Shown: positions 36,635 through 49,535, counted from the stretch's first letter. The stretch is 64,000 bases of DNA from Larimichthys crocea (GCF_000972845.2 NC_040027.1:16802410-16866409), one strand, 5' to 3'. Notes: a model not told the origin generated them from the letters alone. Numbers and translations are program-made.

Positions 36635-39600
36635 ACTAAAAACAAAAATATTGTTATTGTATAAAGTGCAAAATGCAACACAGCAGCTTTTTGGCATTGT
36701 GCTACTTGGCACTTTTATAGTTTTTTTTTTCCTCTCACCCCTCTTAGTTCTGAAGACAGGAGAGTGACGTACGCACCCTCTCATGTATTTTTGAATATGA
36801 CCTTTTTAAAGTGTTGAGAGTTTGCAGTTATGCAAGAATACTAAATTGTATTTGTGGAGAGAACATTTTATGCTGCACCGTCCATCTATCCATTAGCTAC
36901 AAGCATTTACTCTTTGAGGGTTTGCAGGGTGCTAGAGCCGATTCCAGCTGACAATGAATGAGAGGCGCGGTACACCTTGAACCAGTCTCCAGTCAATCAA
37001 AGGGCTGACACATAACCATTTATGTTCACACCTATGGGAAACTTAGAGATGTGAATTAACAGGGATGTCTTTGAAGTACCCACAAGGAAACATGCAAACC
37101 CTGCATAGGAACACCATGGCAGCAGCAGTGACCATATTGCAAAATATTAAATAATATTTGTCATGTTGTGTTTGAGCTTTTGAAACTTGAGGGTCTGCAA
37201 CGGTGTGGCTCTCAGCTCACTCCGGGTATTGATCCCATCTTGGCAGTCCAGCTTAATAAGATGAAGGAAAGAGTGACAGAATGCAACTTAGGTTCTCACA
37301 CCATAATTGCTTTGAAGTAGCCATGAAATGAGAGTGATGAAGGTGGCCTGATTCATTTATTCATTCTTGTGAAGCTCTAGGGAGAGAGATAGAGGGGCGG
37401 CGGTGGAGAAGGAGGAAGTGAAGTGGTGGCAGAGAGAAAATTTAATCAAACAGCAGTGACTATGTTTTAAATATTAGTATTCATATCTCACCACCAGCCT
37501 CCACACCCATCCCAACAGTCCATCCAAGAGTTGATTCTCAATGAAGATGAGAAGAAGCTTTTAGCAAAGGAAGGCGTGACTCTACCCGGTCAACTACCTC
37601 TTACAAAGGTAAATTGCTATCAATACCTAAGGAATGAAAACAACCACCAGCTCTTAGAGTTTATCCCGCTGGGGCCCAAAATAATGTTCCCTGCTCTGTC
37701 AATCAGTATGAAGAAAGGATTCTGAAGAAAATACGCAGAAAGATTCGCAATAAGCAGTCTGCCCAGGAGAGCAGGAAGAAGAAGAAGGAGTATATTGATG
37801 GGCTGGAGAGCAGGTAAGAATTTAATTTATACAAAAATAACAAGAGGAAATGTGATTTTTTATTTGTTTTTGTTTTTTACATGTTTTCGCAGCTTAAAAT
37901 AAACAAAATATTCAATATGCTGTCCAGTTTCCTAAAACAAAGACTGTGAATTTCTTGATTGTTTTCTTGCTATACCCTGTAGGCAGCACTTTTCATTTCG
38001 ACACAGTATGAAAGTCACCTTAGTGTCAGCCATATAACTGTGGTTTGATTCTGGCCTTTATCCTATATCGTTACCTAAACTCCCCATATTTATCACTAGC
38101 TTTCAAATGCTGAAAAAATGTTTCAGAGATGAGGTAAAACTTGCATTGCATATGCTGAACAGGTAGGAAATTAATTTATGACATTTGGTACTGCGTGGTT
38201 TTGAAAATATGTGTCAGCAATGCAAAGGGGGTTCCTTCTCTAAACCTGAATGAGGAAACCAGTTTTTAAATTATACCCGAGGAGGTTGTTTTCAATTCTA
38301 AAATCTATATATAATGCTTACTGGAGCTTTAATGAAAAAGTCTGATTCATAGTTTGGTGCAGTACTAAAAATAAATGAGATAATTATATTTTCGCATTGT
38401 ATTATCTCCTCTAGGATGGCTGCCTGCAATGCACACAACCAGGAACTGCAGAGGAAAGTGTCCCAGCTGGAGAAATGCAACATGTGAGAGAATCTCATTT
38501 GTATTTCCAACTCTTGTTTCCTCTATTCTCTTGACAATGTTTGTTTCCTCCACTCAGAAACCGTCTTTGACATCTTTGCCTATTGTTCCCTAATGTCCTT
38601 GTGAATAAAATTATTTTTGTGTGCTTCATTCTTGTTCTTTTACTTTCTCTTCTCATCTTTCCTTGGTTCTATATCCTCTTTACAGGTCACTAATGGAACA
38701 GCTTCGCAGGCTGCAGGCTCTCGTCATGAATACATCCAACAAGCCAGCTCAGACTGGGACATGTGTACTGGTATGAATGTCCTTTGTGTATGTGTGGTTG
38801 CCAGATAGATAAACAAACTGCCCAGACTCAATATGACTCATCGTTAAAAACATTCACCTTCACAGCAAGCCAAATAGCAACAACTGTTATAGCTGGATTA
38901 GCCATCGAGAAAGGCCAAACTAGATATGTACATAATGGACAGGACAGCACAAAGGGCACAAAAAGTCTCTCTCTATATAAAGAAAAAATACACTGTGTGA
39001 CCAGAGGCAATTCAATAGCTTTGATTGCATTAATGGAATAGGTGCAAGACCTGAGGCAATGCAGGTGCCTCATCTATCAACAACATCTATAAATATGAAA
39101 GTCTTGGTTCCCAGTCACAGAGTATTTTGCTTCACAAGAAGCAAGAAAACGTTTACCGTTTGCTCAGAACATTGCAACTTGAAAGTGAATTCACAGAGGG
39201 ACTATCCAGACCGCTAGCCATTTAAAAGTTCAGCACCGCAGAAAAAGATTTCCGAGTAACAACTTTCTTTGACTCGCACTTGAAGTGTGAATGATGTATT
39301 TTCCACCTATTTCAGCAATCCTTTATCGAACTCTCTTTTTCTCCATCCCTTAGGTGCTCCTGCTGTCCTTCTCCCTGATCCTGTTCCCCAGCCTCAAGCC
39401 CTTCTCTGACACCAAGGTCAGCCAAGGAGACTTCAGTCCAGTCAGAAGTGAGTAACCTTCAGCACCAAATAGCTTTGTGCACCCGCCTGCCAACTAATCC
39501 AGCACCTCTCTGTCACAGCTGAGGAGCTTGTTAGAACTGCAGTCTCACCCACTGCTTGAAAGGTTCTCACCTGCCGAGCCTCACAGCCTGCTCCGCCTGT

Positions 39601-40645
39601 CTGAGGATTTGCTGTCGACTTAAAACTTTAAAGATTAGAGCCAATGTGCAGAAAACCAAGGCCATACATTATCATTACGGTTATTAAGCTATTGCTCTGT
39701 CAACAGCTTCTGATAAATGACTATTAATTATGACTTTATTATAAGATTTATTGGCTCAGCTACCCAAAACGTTTTACGTTTTATATTAGAAGGCAAGATT
39801 AGGATTTGTACAGCAACAAGGTGTAATTTGTTACCATAAGCTGTTTGACAGCCTTGAAAGAGGAATCGATGCCGCACTTTCCCTGAGTGCTAAGGGCTCT
39901 GTTATGGGTTTTTAGAGGTTAGTCTTTAATGTGTTTAGGCGTGAATTTGATGTACTTACAACATGTAAAGGCATGCATGACACACACTTGCTATCTACAG
40001 GTGCAAGCATAGATAAGACTATCTAGACTAGACTAACAGTTGGCATCCCCCTTTTTTAGTGACTATAAGCAGCATGCAAGCATTTAATAAATGGTTTATT
40101 ACATACAAAAATGTAGTTATAAGCATATTTCTTTCAAGTGTTTATTAATGTAATATGTCCAGTGCTAACATATTTTATAGATACTACATTTTAGTGTGCT
40201 ATGAAATTGTTATGAACTGCTTATAAATACTACATACGGGAAAAGTGAAGCACACAATAAAAGCAGAGCTGCATTTCCACAAAGATTTCAACGTGTTTAT
40301 CTTTCCTCCGTCTCTCATTATTACACAGTCCAGTCACGGTCCCTGCAGAACCTTCAGGCTTCCCGTGTGCTGCATGTCACTGACCATCCCTTCTCCGCCG
40401 AGGATGAATCAAAGCCTCTGCACCAGCATTTCACAGGAGATCGGGAATTGGATGATATTGCTGCACTGATGGGAAAGTTAGGGGTGAACCAAGACCAGTC
40501 CAGTTTGGAGCCAGTGTCACTAAACAACAGTCAAGAAGAACGGATGGGTCATTTTCATGTAGACCCAATTACCGGTCACATAGCTACTTTGACCTTGGAT
40601 CCTCACCAATCTGCCAGGCTGCGACCGCATGCTGATGACATGTAA
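34433..40645 (+). CDS. creb3l3: CREB3L3 (CREBH): ER membrane-bound bZIP transcription factor, 10 exons
   Basis: CREB3L3 sits in the ER membrane until S1P/S2P proteases in the Golgi release its bZIP half, which drives lipid, fasting and acute-phase genes in liver and gut. Coding exons: 34433-34453, 34772-34888, 35079-35325, 36232-36365, 37498-37608, 37707-37813, 38415-38483, 38686-38770, 39354-39447, 40329-40645. All introns are GT-AG and phases agree, giving 433 codons (human about 461). Visible parts: acidic activation region with [16 protein letters not shown] (residues 13-28) and [12 protein letters not shown]; conserved [10 protein letters not shown] in exon 4; basic region NKQSAQESR (225-233); leucine zipper heptads L243, C250, L257, L264, L271, L278; membrane helix about 295-311 ([14 protein letters not shown]); S1P-type RSL at 332-334; lumenal tail ending HADDM. 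Start ATG has A at -3 and G at +4. CREB3L4 is the alternative, but the bZIP and SGISED segments fit CREB3L3 better. Confidence 0.93.
36588..36634. repeat. (TAGA)n microsatellite in creb3l3 intron 4
   Basis: About eleven TAGA units within the intron at 36366-37497. Confidence 0.95.
36881..37125 (+). mobile_element. Degraded interspersed repeat in creb3l3 intron 4
   Basis: Phrases 'ccgtccatctatccatta', 'gcagggtgctagagccgattccagctgac', 'gagaggcgcggtacaccttgaacc', 'ccagtcaatcaaagggctgacaca' and 'catgcaaaccctgcatag' follow the order of a very abundant fish repeat that starts with CATCCATCCATT. Divergence is high, so the copy is old. It lies in the sense orientation of the host gene. Confidence 0.65.
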
Positions 40646-41072
40646 ACGAAATGAATAAATTATCCTCACATAAATTCCTCATGGTAGAGCAAGGGATTAT
40701 CTGGGGCTGCTGTTTGCACAGACAGGGGAATTAAGTTTAAATCATTCCTGTTTTGCCTTTAATATTTGTGTAGTCTGTATTCCGTTTCCTTATTTACTGT
40801 TTTATATATCAGTATATAGATTTTGAATCTTACTCATGTTCTTCAATCTTAAACATACTGTCAAGATAAACTGAGCATCTTTTGCCTTCTGGCTTTGATA
40901 AAATGCCAGTGTAAATTAATGTGTGTGCCAATGTCAAAAACTGGGTAAATAGAGTGTGATTATATGTACAATTTTGATCTGAATTGATAATTTTTCAAAC
41001 GGATTTTGAAAACATGTTTTCATTGATTGGATTTGTTTAGATTCATTCATGGGTAGAATTGACTCAAATAAA
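40646..41072 (+). terminator. creb3l3: creb3l3 3' UTR with polyadenylation signal
   Basis: After the TAA at 40643-40645 the sequence becomes AT-rich. An early AATAAA occurs near 40656, and a stronger candidate AATAAAA lies at 41067-41072, followed by a GT-containing stretch. The latter would give a 3' UTR of about 430-450 bases. The choice between the two is not decided by the sequence. Confidence 0.5.
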
Positions 41073-41859
41073 AGATGACAATATAAGATGAGGCTTAAAA
41101 CCCTGTGGATTTATTTTTTTTTTAAGTTTGAGAGCTTTAATAATTTACATTTTTTTTACTTGGCAGTGCCTGAAGGCATGTTATCCACTGCGTAGGTTTA
41201 CAGTAGGTTTGAAGTCAGTAGAGATGTGGTTTACAGACTTTACAGAGAGACAGAAAACTGGGGCAAAGGTGGAACAGATGACCTCTTATCTCGTCATGAC
41301 TCAAACGTCTTACCCAATAACCGATGTGTTGATATATTTACTCATTGAAGACAGGCTATAGCTTGTGTCAACAGCTCTCGCCACGTCTGGCTTGTCAGTG
41401 CAGACCACACACTGATGAAAGTGCTCTCATCCTGGCTGCCGCTTGGGTCAGAATTTCATCTAACGTTGACGGTCTGACTTGTTCAGGTTGGTATTTTCTG
41501 TGGCTAGACTTCAAGGGAGGACCGAAGAGTCACTTCTGTGATAAAATCATCCACTGTAGAAGCTGATTGTGGCTATTTTTGAACATGATCATTTAAAAAA
41601 CAGATTCTTCCTAAAACTGGAAGACCTTGAAGACACATAAAACCTATATATTATTGCTTCTAAAATAGATATAAAACAAAATATAACATAGATATAACAC
41701 TTTAAGATTCTGCAGTTTTAAACATCTTAAAAAATGGAAAGGTTTAAAACCTTGGCCTTTATTTGTGCTACTTCTTTGAAAGTGCAGAGTCAAGTTGATA
41801 AAGTTGATAGTTTCAACAGAGGTGCTTGTTAGATGGTCGAACAGCATCTGAACCTCCCC

Positions 41860-41873
41860 AACACACACACACA

Positions 41874-41908
<35 letters not shown>
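41860..41908. repeat. (CA)n microsatellite
   Basis: About 24 CA units with one AGA interruption. Confidence 0.95.
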
Positions 41909-41910
<2 letters not shown>

Positions 41911-42736
41911 TAATAGAAGATAAAATCAAATCATCAGGACAATATTTCTGCCCATTCAATTCTCACATTTGTTTTACTTTTGTGTATAATTAATGAAGGG
42001 TTGTTCTATGTGGCCAGAGGGTTTCATTCTTCCAATCACCAGGAAAAAAAATGATTAATTGCCACTTTTCAATTTATTGATAGCTGACTTTGCTGTGGGC
42101 TTGTCTCAGGTTTTCAATTTGCATACTAAGAAGTATCAACTGTCTGCTGAGGACAAGATTGTATCCTGTAAAACCTCTCATTTAAAGTAAACATAATACA
42201 TAAATTCATTTTAATCTCAGCGATAGAATAACATCACTTGTGTTATATAAGCACATCTTGCGTGCCTATAAACACACAATATGCTCTGTGTCAACATGAT
42301 GATGTGTGACCTGTTCGACTCTGTCTTGTTTTTTCTTCTAATCAGGGTAAAAGTCTCTTGACCATCCGTCTAATCACACCTAACCCATTGCTTTGATTAA
42401 CCAAATCTCAGAGGAGACAGGAAGCCTCTGCATATAGATCGGCTCCCACTGAGTCTGGTTAGCCAGTCAAAGAGCCCTCACCTTCTTTTTTTTAATCTAT
42501 AAAATGGGTTTTTCCATTCAAGGTGTGACGGTGACCCAGATAAACTTAGTATATTACTTGTTGGGCGGACGATTCCTGAGAAACTCGTAATTCTAATTTT
42601 GGAGGAACAAAGCAGGGATTAAAACATCTAACCACAAACGCAGAAAGCCCAGAGCTGAATCAATATTCTCAAGAATGTTTTCAATATTCTCTGAGATGTG
42701 AGAGTGATTAAAGTTTTATGTTTAACTTTTTTGTTG

Positions 42737-42776
42737 GTTTGTTTGTTTGTTTGTTTGTTTGTTTGTTTGTTTGTTT
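42737..42776. repeat. (TTTG)n microsatellite
   Basis: Ten uninterrupted GTTT units. On the minus strand it gives a spurious NKQT repeat. Confidence 0.95.
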
Positions 42777-44808
42777 TATAGCCATGATACAATGTGGATT
42801 TTCTGCTGCAGCAATAAATTGGAAAAACTCTAATAAGACTACAAAATATTAAATATTTAAATATTTTTGCATGTACGCTGTACATACAGTAGTCAATTTA
42901 AGCTCTAACAACAAGCAAGATGAATGTGAATGACATGTCATTATACCTGCAGGTTAAGAAACTATTGTAGTTGGTACTTGTTTCCTGATTAACTAATTAA
43001 ATTAATTAATTAGATAAACCTTTGTAGTCACATTATGAAGAACTGGTTCCTGCAGTTTCTTAATACCATTTCTTTTCATCTTTACTATACACTGTGAACC
43101 GTCCAAATATCATCTGTGGGGAACCTCTCTGTTCTCCAATACCACACCAGGCGCAGGAAATGATCAGTGACATTGCCCTGCTGTGATAATGAAGGTCTCT
43201 TTGAATGACATTAACTGGTTACTAGGAAACTAATTAGCTACATAGCTAGAATGTGTGGCTCTAATACATGTTATTTACACACACAGGTCTGTAATATGTT
43301 TACAACTGTTTCTTGTCTGGGTGTATTACTCGATATGAGTGACTCATTTGTGGATCAGTATGACTTAATGAAATATGCAGACTCCACGAATAAGAAAATG
43401 AGTCACGCACTGATTGCCATTAGTTTATTTAGCATTAAGTAACTAGAAAATTTAATTATACTTGAATTAAATGTTGTGATTAGCCATATACTGGGGACAT
43501 TAAATGTAAATTCACATTAGAATAAATTACATTTACTGCCCAGAGTGATGGAAGATTTGCACAACACAATAATTTAATAGCGTACTAATCAAGAAATTGT
43601 TTCAATTAAATTGAATTTGTATGGTATACTGTATGTAAGATATGGCTATACAGTCTTATAGGTGTGAAGATTCACAGACTTAATCTCTGTGGTTGAGCAG
43701 TTGTGTGCAATGATAATCACTGTACATCTCACAGTGTGTGGAAAAGTACCATAGACAATTCAAAAGCACTGCACATCAATGAATGGTTGGGTTCCCATTT
43801 AAATAAATGAATGGGATGGTATTCTTGCTAATTTGTGCACTTAATTTGCAATAAAAATAAGTTTGTTTTTTTTGTTTGTTTGTTTTTTGCTGTTTTGCAT
43901 GAACCACATTTCCACCCACAACCAATAAGAAGAAAACCGGAATGCTATAGTCCAAACAGCACAATATATGATACTCTTGTCTGTTAAAATGACCGCAGTT
44001 TGTAAGCTGTATAAACAGACCGGCCATGTCCAGACAGGCTCTCAGTTTTAACTTGACAGTTAACGTAATTTGACAAATGAATACATCCAAGGACAAACCA
44101 AATACAAGTGATTACCAATGAATAAAATCACCACTGTTTCAACAGAGATTATGTTGGAAATATCATCAGCGTTATGACATTTCTGGAGTATTTCTCCACA
44201 GAGAGCTGCTGCAGTGGTTTTGATGCTCATATTTTGTTGAAAGAGATAAAATTACCCCTGAGAGCACATTTTTACCAAGGCGTGGATTGTAGCCTAAAAA
44301 TGCTGCGGTAAAAAAAAAATGGCTTGGATGGAAAAATCTAAATAAATTCTGAAGGCAGAGACAGTCTGAAGATGTCTGGAAGTCACTACAATTACTTCTA
44401 CCTCTAATCACTATGTCAGAGCTGTAGGCAGATCAAGTACTGTAAAATGTTAGCAAAGCATACACCACGGTTTTTAAATCAGCTTTGGATCCAGTCACCT
44501 AATTAAGCAATGTAGACTCAATGTTTAATTGGTGCACTCTCAAAGACAAAATTAAACACAAAGAAAAAGCTAGATATAACTTTGACTGACTGCTGCATAA
44601 AATTTTGTTCCTGGAAGGCTCATTTGCATCAACATGTCAAAAGTATATAAAGGCAACTTCATTACAAGTTGTTTCTAAAGTTCCCAGTGCTTTGGGGGGG
44701 TTAATGAAATGCAAATCCATGCAAAAGTTTCTATTTTTTCACGTCTTGCCATAGTTTGAATATTCTGGTTCTTCGGTTAAGTAAGGTAAATATTAACTTG
44801 TCATAATG

Positions 44809-44948
44809 TAAAGGAGGGTTAGATCTGGGGCAACTGGATTTGGTTGCGGTTTGTTGTACTATCCTGCCTTCAGCCAGAACTGAACAAGGCTAAACATCTT
44901 CATGGATCTACAACCAAGTCTAGTTGCCCCAGATTTAACCCTTCTTTA
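44809..44948. repeat. 140-bp imperfect palindrome (38-nt arms)
   Basis: The left arm at 44809-44846 (taaaggagggttagatc, then tggggcaactggatttggttg) is the inverted counterpart of the right arm at 44911-44948 (caaccaagtctagttgcccc, then agatttaacccttcttta), with about four mismatches and a 64-nt loop. Transcribed, it would fold into a long hairpin. It may be a miniature transposon or a structured RNA; no target duplication or gene context settles which. Confidence 0.75.
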
Positions 44949-45907
44949 AGAAATGCCTTGGATGACAGACTTATTATCACTTCCCAGACACGATTTCCAA
45001 TTTCAATTGATTTTTTTTTAGATAATTATTGCCCATTTTGAGATTATCTTTCAAAGGGATTTGTTTAGCTTAGAAACAAAACAGACTGCACCTCAGTCCA
45101 GTCAGCTCAGATGCAGCAATGATAAAGGTGTATTTTGGATGGTGGTAAGGGTGAGTCAACACATGTCCCACACACAAACACACACAGTGCAAACAAATGA
45201 AGGTTTCATTAACAGGGCACTGTGTCACCCTAGAATTGGTTGCTCCACTCAACACTAAAAATTAACCTAGAAAACCTCTATAAATAACAGATCCCAGGCC
45301 TCAGTCTTTACAGAGTAAAAGTATGAACTGGCAGTGAGATGTCAGCAGCAGTAAAGGAGTTTATATATGGCTCAATGCCTTAAGACTTCAAGGAAGATCT
45401 GGTACTTAATTTTGATGTGAGTGATTCTGTATTTGTCAATTGAAATGGGAATAGGAACTTGTTTCGACAGCCCAGTTATTCCAGTGGGCTGATATAGAGC
45501 ACAACATTGTTATCGATTGTAAATTGTAACAAACTTTGCAAAGAAGACGATGGGAAGGAAAGAAAAACCTGGATACATCAGCACAAACTTCCAGGTGTGC
45601 TCATATGACATTAGACAAATTAGAGAAGGGTACAAAATAACGCTAACGCTGTAGGACAAACAACATGGGCTTTGAACTGCTTTCAGACTTTCAGTCTCAA
45701 AAATATTGGCAACTGGGCTGCAGTAACACGTAGGCTTATGGATCAATGCTAGCAAGCCACCGTTCAGGAAAATTGATGTGTTACTTGGCAGCCGTGCACT
45801 CCCAGTCCAGTTGGAACTATTTGTGTAGAGCCAAACGAATGATTAAATAAACAAGCAAATTATAATCTGTTGTCCCATGGTGCTATTAACTCATAAATTG
45901 TGCTTGC

Positions 45908-46065
45908 AGAACGTTTGTATAAAAGCAATATCATACTTGAGGTTGTGATGTTGTACTGAATATTAGCACGGTTGAGATTATCAGCCTGTGATTGAATCAC
46001 AGCCGTGCTGATATTCAGTACAGCATCATGACTTTGAGTGTGATATTGCCTAATTATACATTTTG
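45908..46065. mobile_element. Foldback (palindromic) MITE, about 158 bp
   Basis: Left arm 45908-45971 and right arm 46003-46065 are inverted copies: GCAATATCATACTTGAGG pairs with the complement of CTTTGAGTGTGATATTGC, and GTACTGAATATTAGCACGG with CCGTGCTGATATTCAGTAC. The centre holds a perfect small palindrome, CTGTGATTGAATCACAG. Pairing weakens toward the outer ends (AACGTTTGTATAA against TTATACATTTT). This form is typical of foldback MITEs. No protein is encoded. Confidence 0.8.
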
Positions 46066-49000
46066 GAGAACAAATAACAGGAATTTTAACCTTAACTAAA
46101 AGAGTTTACTTGTGGCTAAGAGTCTGAAAAACATGTTTGACAGCAGAATTGCATCCCCAGAGTCAGGCCTACACCAAATATTAGCCTAACAGATGACAAT
46201 CTGAAATTGTTCTTTTTCCAGCCTGGAATGCTAATCATTCTCAAGGTGATCCTGACTGAGCTCTATGAAACGCTAACCATTTGCTCCAACGTTATATTTT
46301 TATGCCATTAAAAACATGTCAGTATTCAGTATTCAGCATTATCTCTAAGCACCGCTGGGACAAGATTGTCAGCACTACAGACGAATAGACATCAAAACAT
46401 AATCTATCTAATCATGCTCTTGTTTTTTTTAATGATTCTGTCGTGCAGGATGAATGAACAGTCAGACACATCTTGTCTCATGTCGTCTCGTAGGTCAGTT
46501 AAACACGGGTCACTGCAGTATCAACAGTGATAAAACAAAGAGAGCTGTGTCAGACAGACGCAGCCTTTTTAAGGATGCTCACTCCCTGAATATATATTTG
46601 CACGATCAATCAAGGCAGCACCAACAACCTTGAAATGGGCTGTATAGGCTAACCCCACAATGACTTCATTTCAGCAAATAAAAGACATAAAAAATCTCAA
46701 ACCTGTTCTCAAATCTTCTCTTTAGATGTGATTTCTCCTTCAGCAGTCCTACCACCTGTCTTGGAATGAAACACACTAGAGGACCCACTAGACTGCCTGA
46801 CTAGAGATTGCTTCTGTTGATTTGTCGACCACATCTGTATCAACAATGCAATAACAACTTGTTGATTCAGGCAAATTATACATATTTGAACTGAGGTAAA
46901 CCGGAGCTCTTTCCTGCTTTCATGAATACATTTTGGGAGTTGGCTGGATTCGTCTTTACATCATCTCCCAACAAGACCTGATTTTTTGCTGAATCTGAAG
47001 CCCATGTTTCTCCTTTCATGTTGATTTCCTTGTAAGGAGTTCAAGCATCAGGCTATGGTTCACTGGAAGTCGTCAAGTTGTGTGACACCACTTCTGAGTT
47101 TTTGCTGTTGGCATGTCAGGTAGCATTGTGTAAACAATTTAGGTAGCTTTGTGCCAAGCAGCACTTCGTTTTATTTGTATCTGTAATCTTGAGGCAAGCA
47201 GGAGGCAAGAGATCTACAAAAATACCACAAACTCTTCTCCTCACTGACATCTATTCACACATGACTAAACTTCCAGACCCACCACCGCATCACTTTTTCT
47301 TGATCCATAAATCACTACAAAGCTTCCTATTGAACTTTTTGATTCATAAAATGATGAATTTACCAACAGTTTCTCACATTGCCACTTAAACAGCTGTATA
47401 CAGTATACAAAGAGCACGGGGAGCACATATGGAGGGTTCAGTCTGATTGGCCAAGCCAGTCCATTCATATCTCACTGCACTGAATCTGCAGAAGTAATTT
47501 GACAAGCCCATAGAGCCTGACAGAGGGCTCTGTCTGTGGTAATAGAACTAGGGTTACAATGCATAAACTTAATTACACCCTCAAGCAGGGGGTGGCAATG
47601 AATGATGATATGCTAAGTAGGCTATTTCCATCAGCCTTAGCATTTACTGATGGCTTTATCCACATTTCGATCGCAGCGTTTATGTGAGGTGTCCTTTACA
47701 GCAACATAATAACTGGGAGTGGATGAAAACATGTTTGGTATGCAACCTGTAAAATATCAGGTGCTTAGTAAGCAGCCTGCGCAGAATTATTCTACATCTC
47801 GGATTTGAACACTTAGAACATTAAACCAGGCATACTGTCAGTGCTTGCACATTTGGAGGTTTAAGCGTTGTTAAGATGACAAGAACTGGGTCGCAAGGGA
47901 TTAAAACAGTGCAGATTATTTTTGTCATCCAGTCATGTCTTTTTAATTTGATCAGAAACTTACAGGGAGGGATTAGTACTTACAGACAAGGGAAGTGATT
48001 CCAGAAACTTGTCATTGGGCTAGTTTATAGTCCAAGGACAACTCCAAAACTGTTCCCATTGTTATTGTGATGTCTACCTGTGTTTCACTTTTGGAAAGTA
48101 TGACAGCAGCTATAACAGGTGGCACAGCACATGCTGATGCCAGCTGGCAGCCAAAAAGAACTGAGGAAAATGTATGAATGTTGATTTCGCAGCACATCGT
48201 GTGATGAGGAAGCATATTATTACAATTTGGACAGCCCGACTATCAGGTAGGAAGTCTTGCATGACGCAAAGTAAATCAATTCTGAGCCAGAAAACATTTA
48301 TGTGAGGGATTTCCACTAAGAATTCAGTTAAAATATTCCCCCCTGTTTGTAATTAATTCCCGTATGATTGTATTTTTTAATATATTCACCTGTAGTGATT
48401 TGTGCTGAGAGTTTCTGCAACACCTTACCCACTTCTCTGAATGCATAAAACAAGTTGATGATTTAGAGAAAATACAATTCCTCAGTGAGTTTTGATCTTA
48501 TTTTTTATATTCATTATTGGATTTTACTTGGGATGAAAAGGATGCTCATCTCTGTCGGTAGATAAACATTAATAAGTAAAATATTCTGAAGGTAAAAAAC
48601 AACAACATTTGGACACAATTTAGGATCATTTGTAGTGTTTATTATTATTATTATTATTTGCAATAACATGTTTATTTTTTATTTTCCATATTTTGTTTCC
48701 TTTAAGCAGATCGAGGGGTTTATTTTCAGGGTGTAAAATTTGCAGAGACGCTCCTGACCTCGTTTTCATTTTCCTTTTTAAAAAGTTGCAACAGCCGGGG
48801 GATTTGTTAAAAGCACTCTATACAAGAATGCACAAGAAAGCTTTATCCCATAGAAATTTATAGTCAGAGCGCTCGTCCAGAGAGGCTGCATCCTTTTTTA
48901 AAGAAAAAAAAAAAGCCTCCAGTAAGGTTCACATATTTTATGTTATGTATGTTATCTTTCTCCTGCTCATCCTTGTCAGTTATATAGAGTGACAACATCA

Positions 49001-49318
49001 AACACTGACTTTGTGTTAATGTACAGGCGGAATTTAGCACAAGCGTCCTCTCCATACCTCTGCATATTTTACGCGCACCGTTGTCTCCACGTCTCCAAAG
49101 CTTCCCTTTTAAAAGCGGCGCAGCACAAACATGATTATCTAGAAGGTGTCGGTTTTCGTGTCAGGAAACATTAAGCTTCACCTCTGACGGACATGCTTTG
49201 AGACTTTGATGTGGCTGCGGCTATCAGAGCGTGAATTCTCTCTAGTCCAATAATCTGGCTGGTGAGGAGAAGAGCGTCGTCCGCGCGACTTAGAGCCCCC
49301 GCGCGTTCACGTGGAACC

Positions 49319-49324
49319 TATAAA
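49319..49324 (+). promoter_or_regulatory. TATA box of the RXFP3-like gene
   Basis: TATAAA lies in a locally CpG-rich stretch (49265-49340), 10 bases after an E-box CACGTG at 49308-49313. Transcription would begin near 49350, leaving a 5' UTR of about 185 bases if it is unspliced. I infer promoter function from motif and position only. Confidence 0.5.
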
Positions 49325-49431
49325 CGATCGTGGCGCGCAGAGCTCTGAGTAGTCGTGGAGAGAGGAGAACAGGATATAGCTGGAGGATTGCATCTGTAGC
49401 GCCGTGGGAGATAACCTGACACAAAGCAGGC

Positions 49432-49485
49432 ATGCTCAAAATGCCATCATCACAAACTTTTTTCTCTTCTTCTGGGAACACATAG
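49432..49485 (+). other. Upstream ORF 1 (17 codons) in RXFP3-like 5' leader
   Basis: ATG at 49432 with a second in-frame ATG at 49441 and stop TAG at 49483-49485, ending 50 bases before the main start. If the TATA box at 49319 is used, this uORF is in the mRNA and would reduce translation of the receptor. Confidence 0.4.
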
Positions 49486-49512
49486 CTGCCCAACTTTTCT
49501 GTGCAAGGTGAT

Positions 49513-49518
49513 ATGTGA
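49513..49518 (+). other. Start-stop element (ATG-TGA) before the RXFP3-like CDS
   Basis: ATG is immediately followed by TGA, 17 bases before the main ATG. Minimal uORFs of this kind stall ribosomes and repress the downstream frame in other vertebrate mRNAs. Effect here is inferred. Confidence 0.4.
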
Positions 49519-49535
49519 GCAAAGAGTCTCCAGCC

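Larger units (their letters stand above)
41073..49318. other. Intergenic interval between creb3l3 and the RXFP3-like gene
   Basis: No coding gene found. It contains microsatellites at 41860-41908 and 42737-42776, an imperfect 38-bp inverted repeat at 44809-44948, a foldback element at 45908-46065, and otherwise unique AT-rich sequence. Near 49260-49330 CpG density rises as the receptor promoter is approached. Confidence 0.7.

Noticed and set aside
49515..49535. Seven-residue N-terminal extension of the RXFP3-like protein
   Set aside because: It would start at GTG; the first ATG in frame is at 49536, in a good context, with a stop just upstream.
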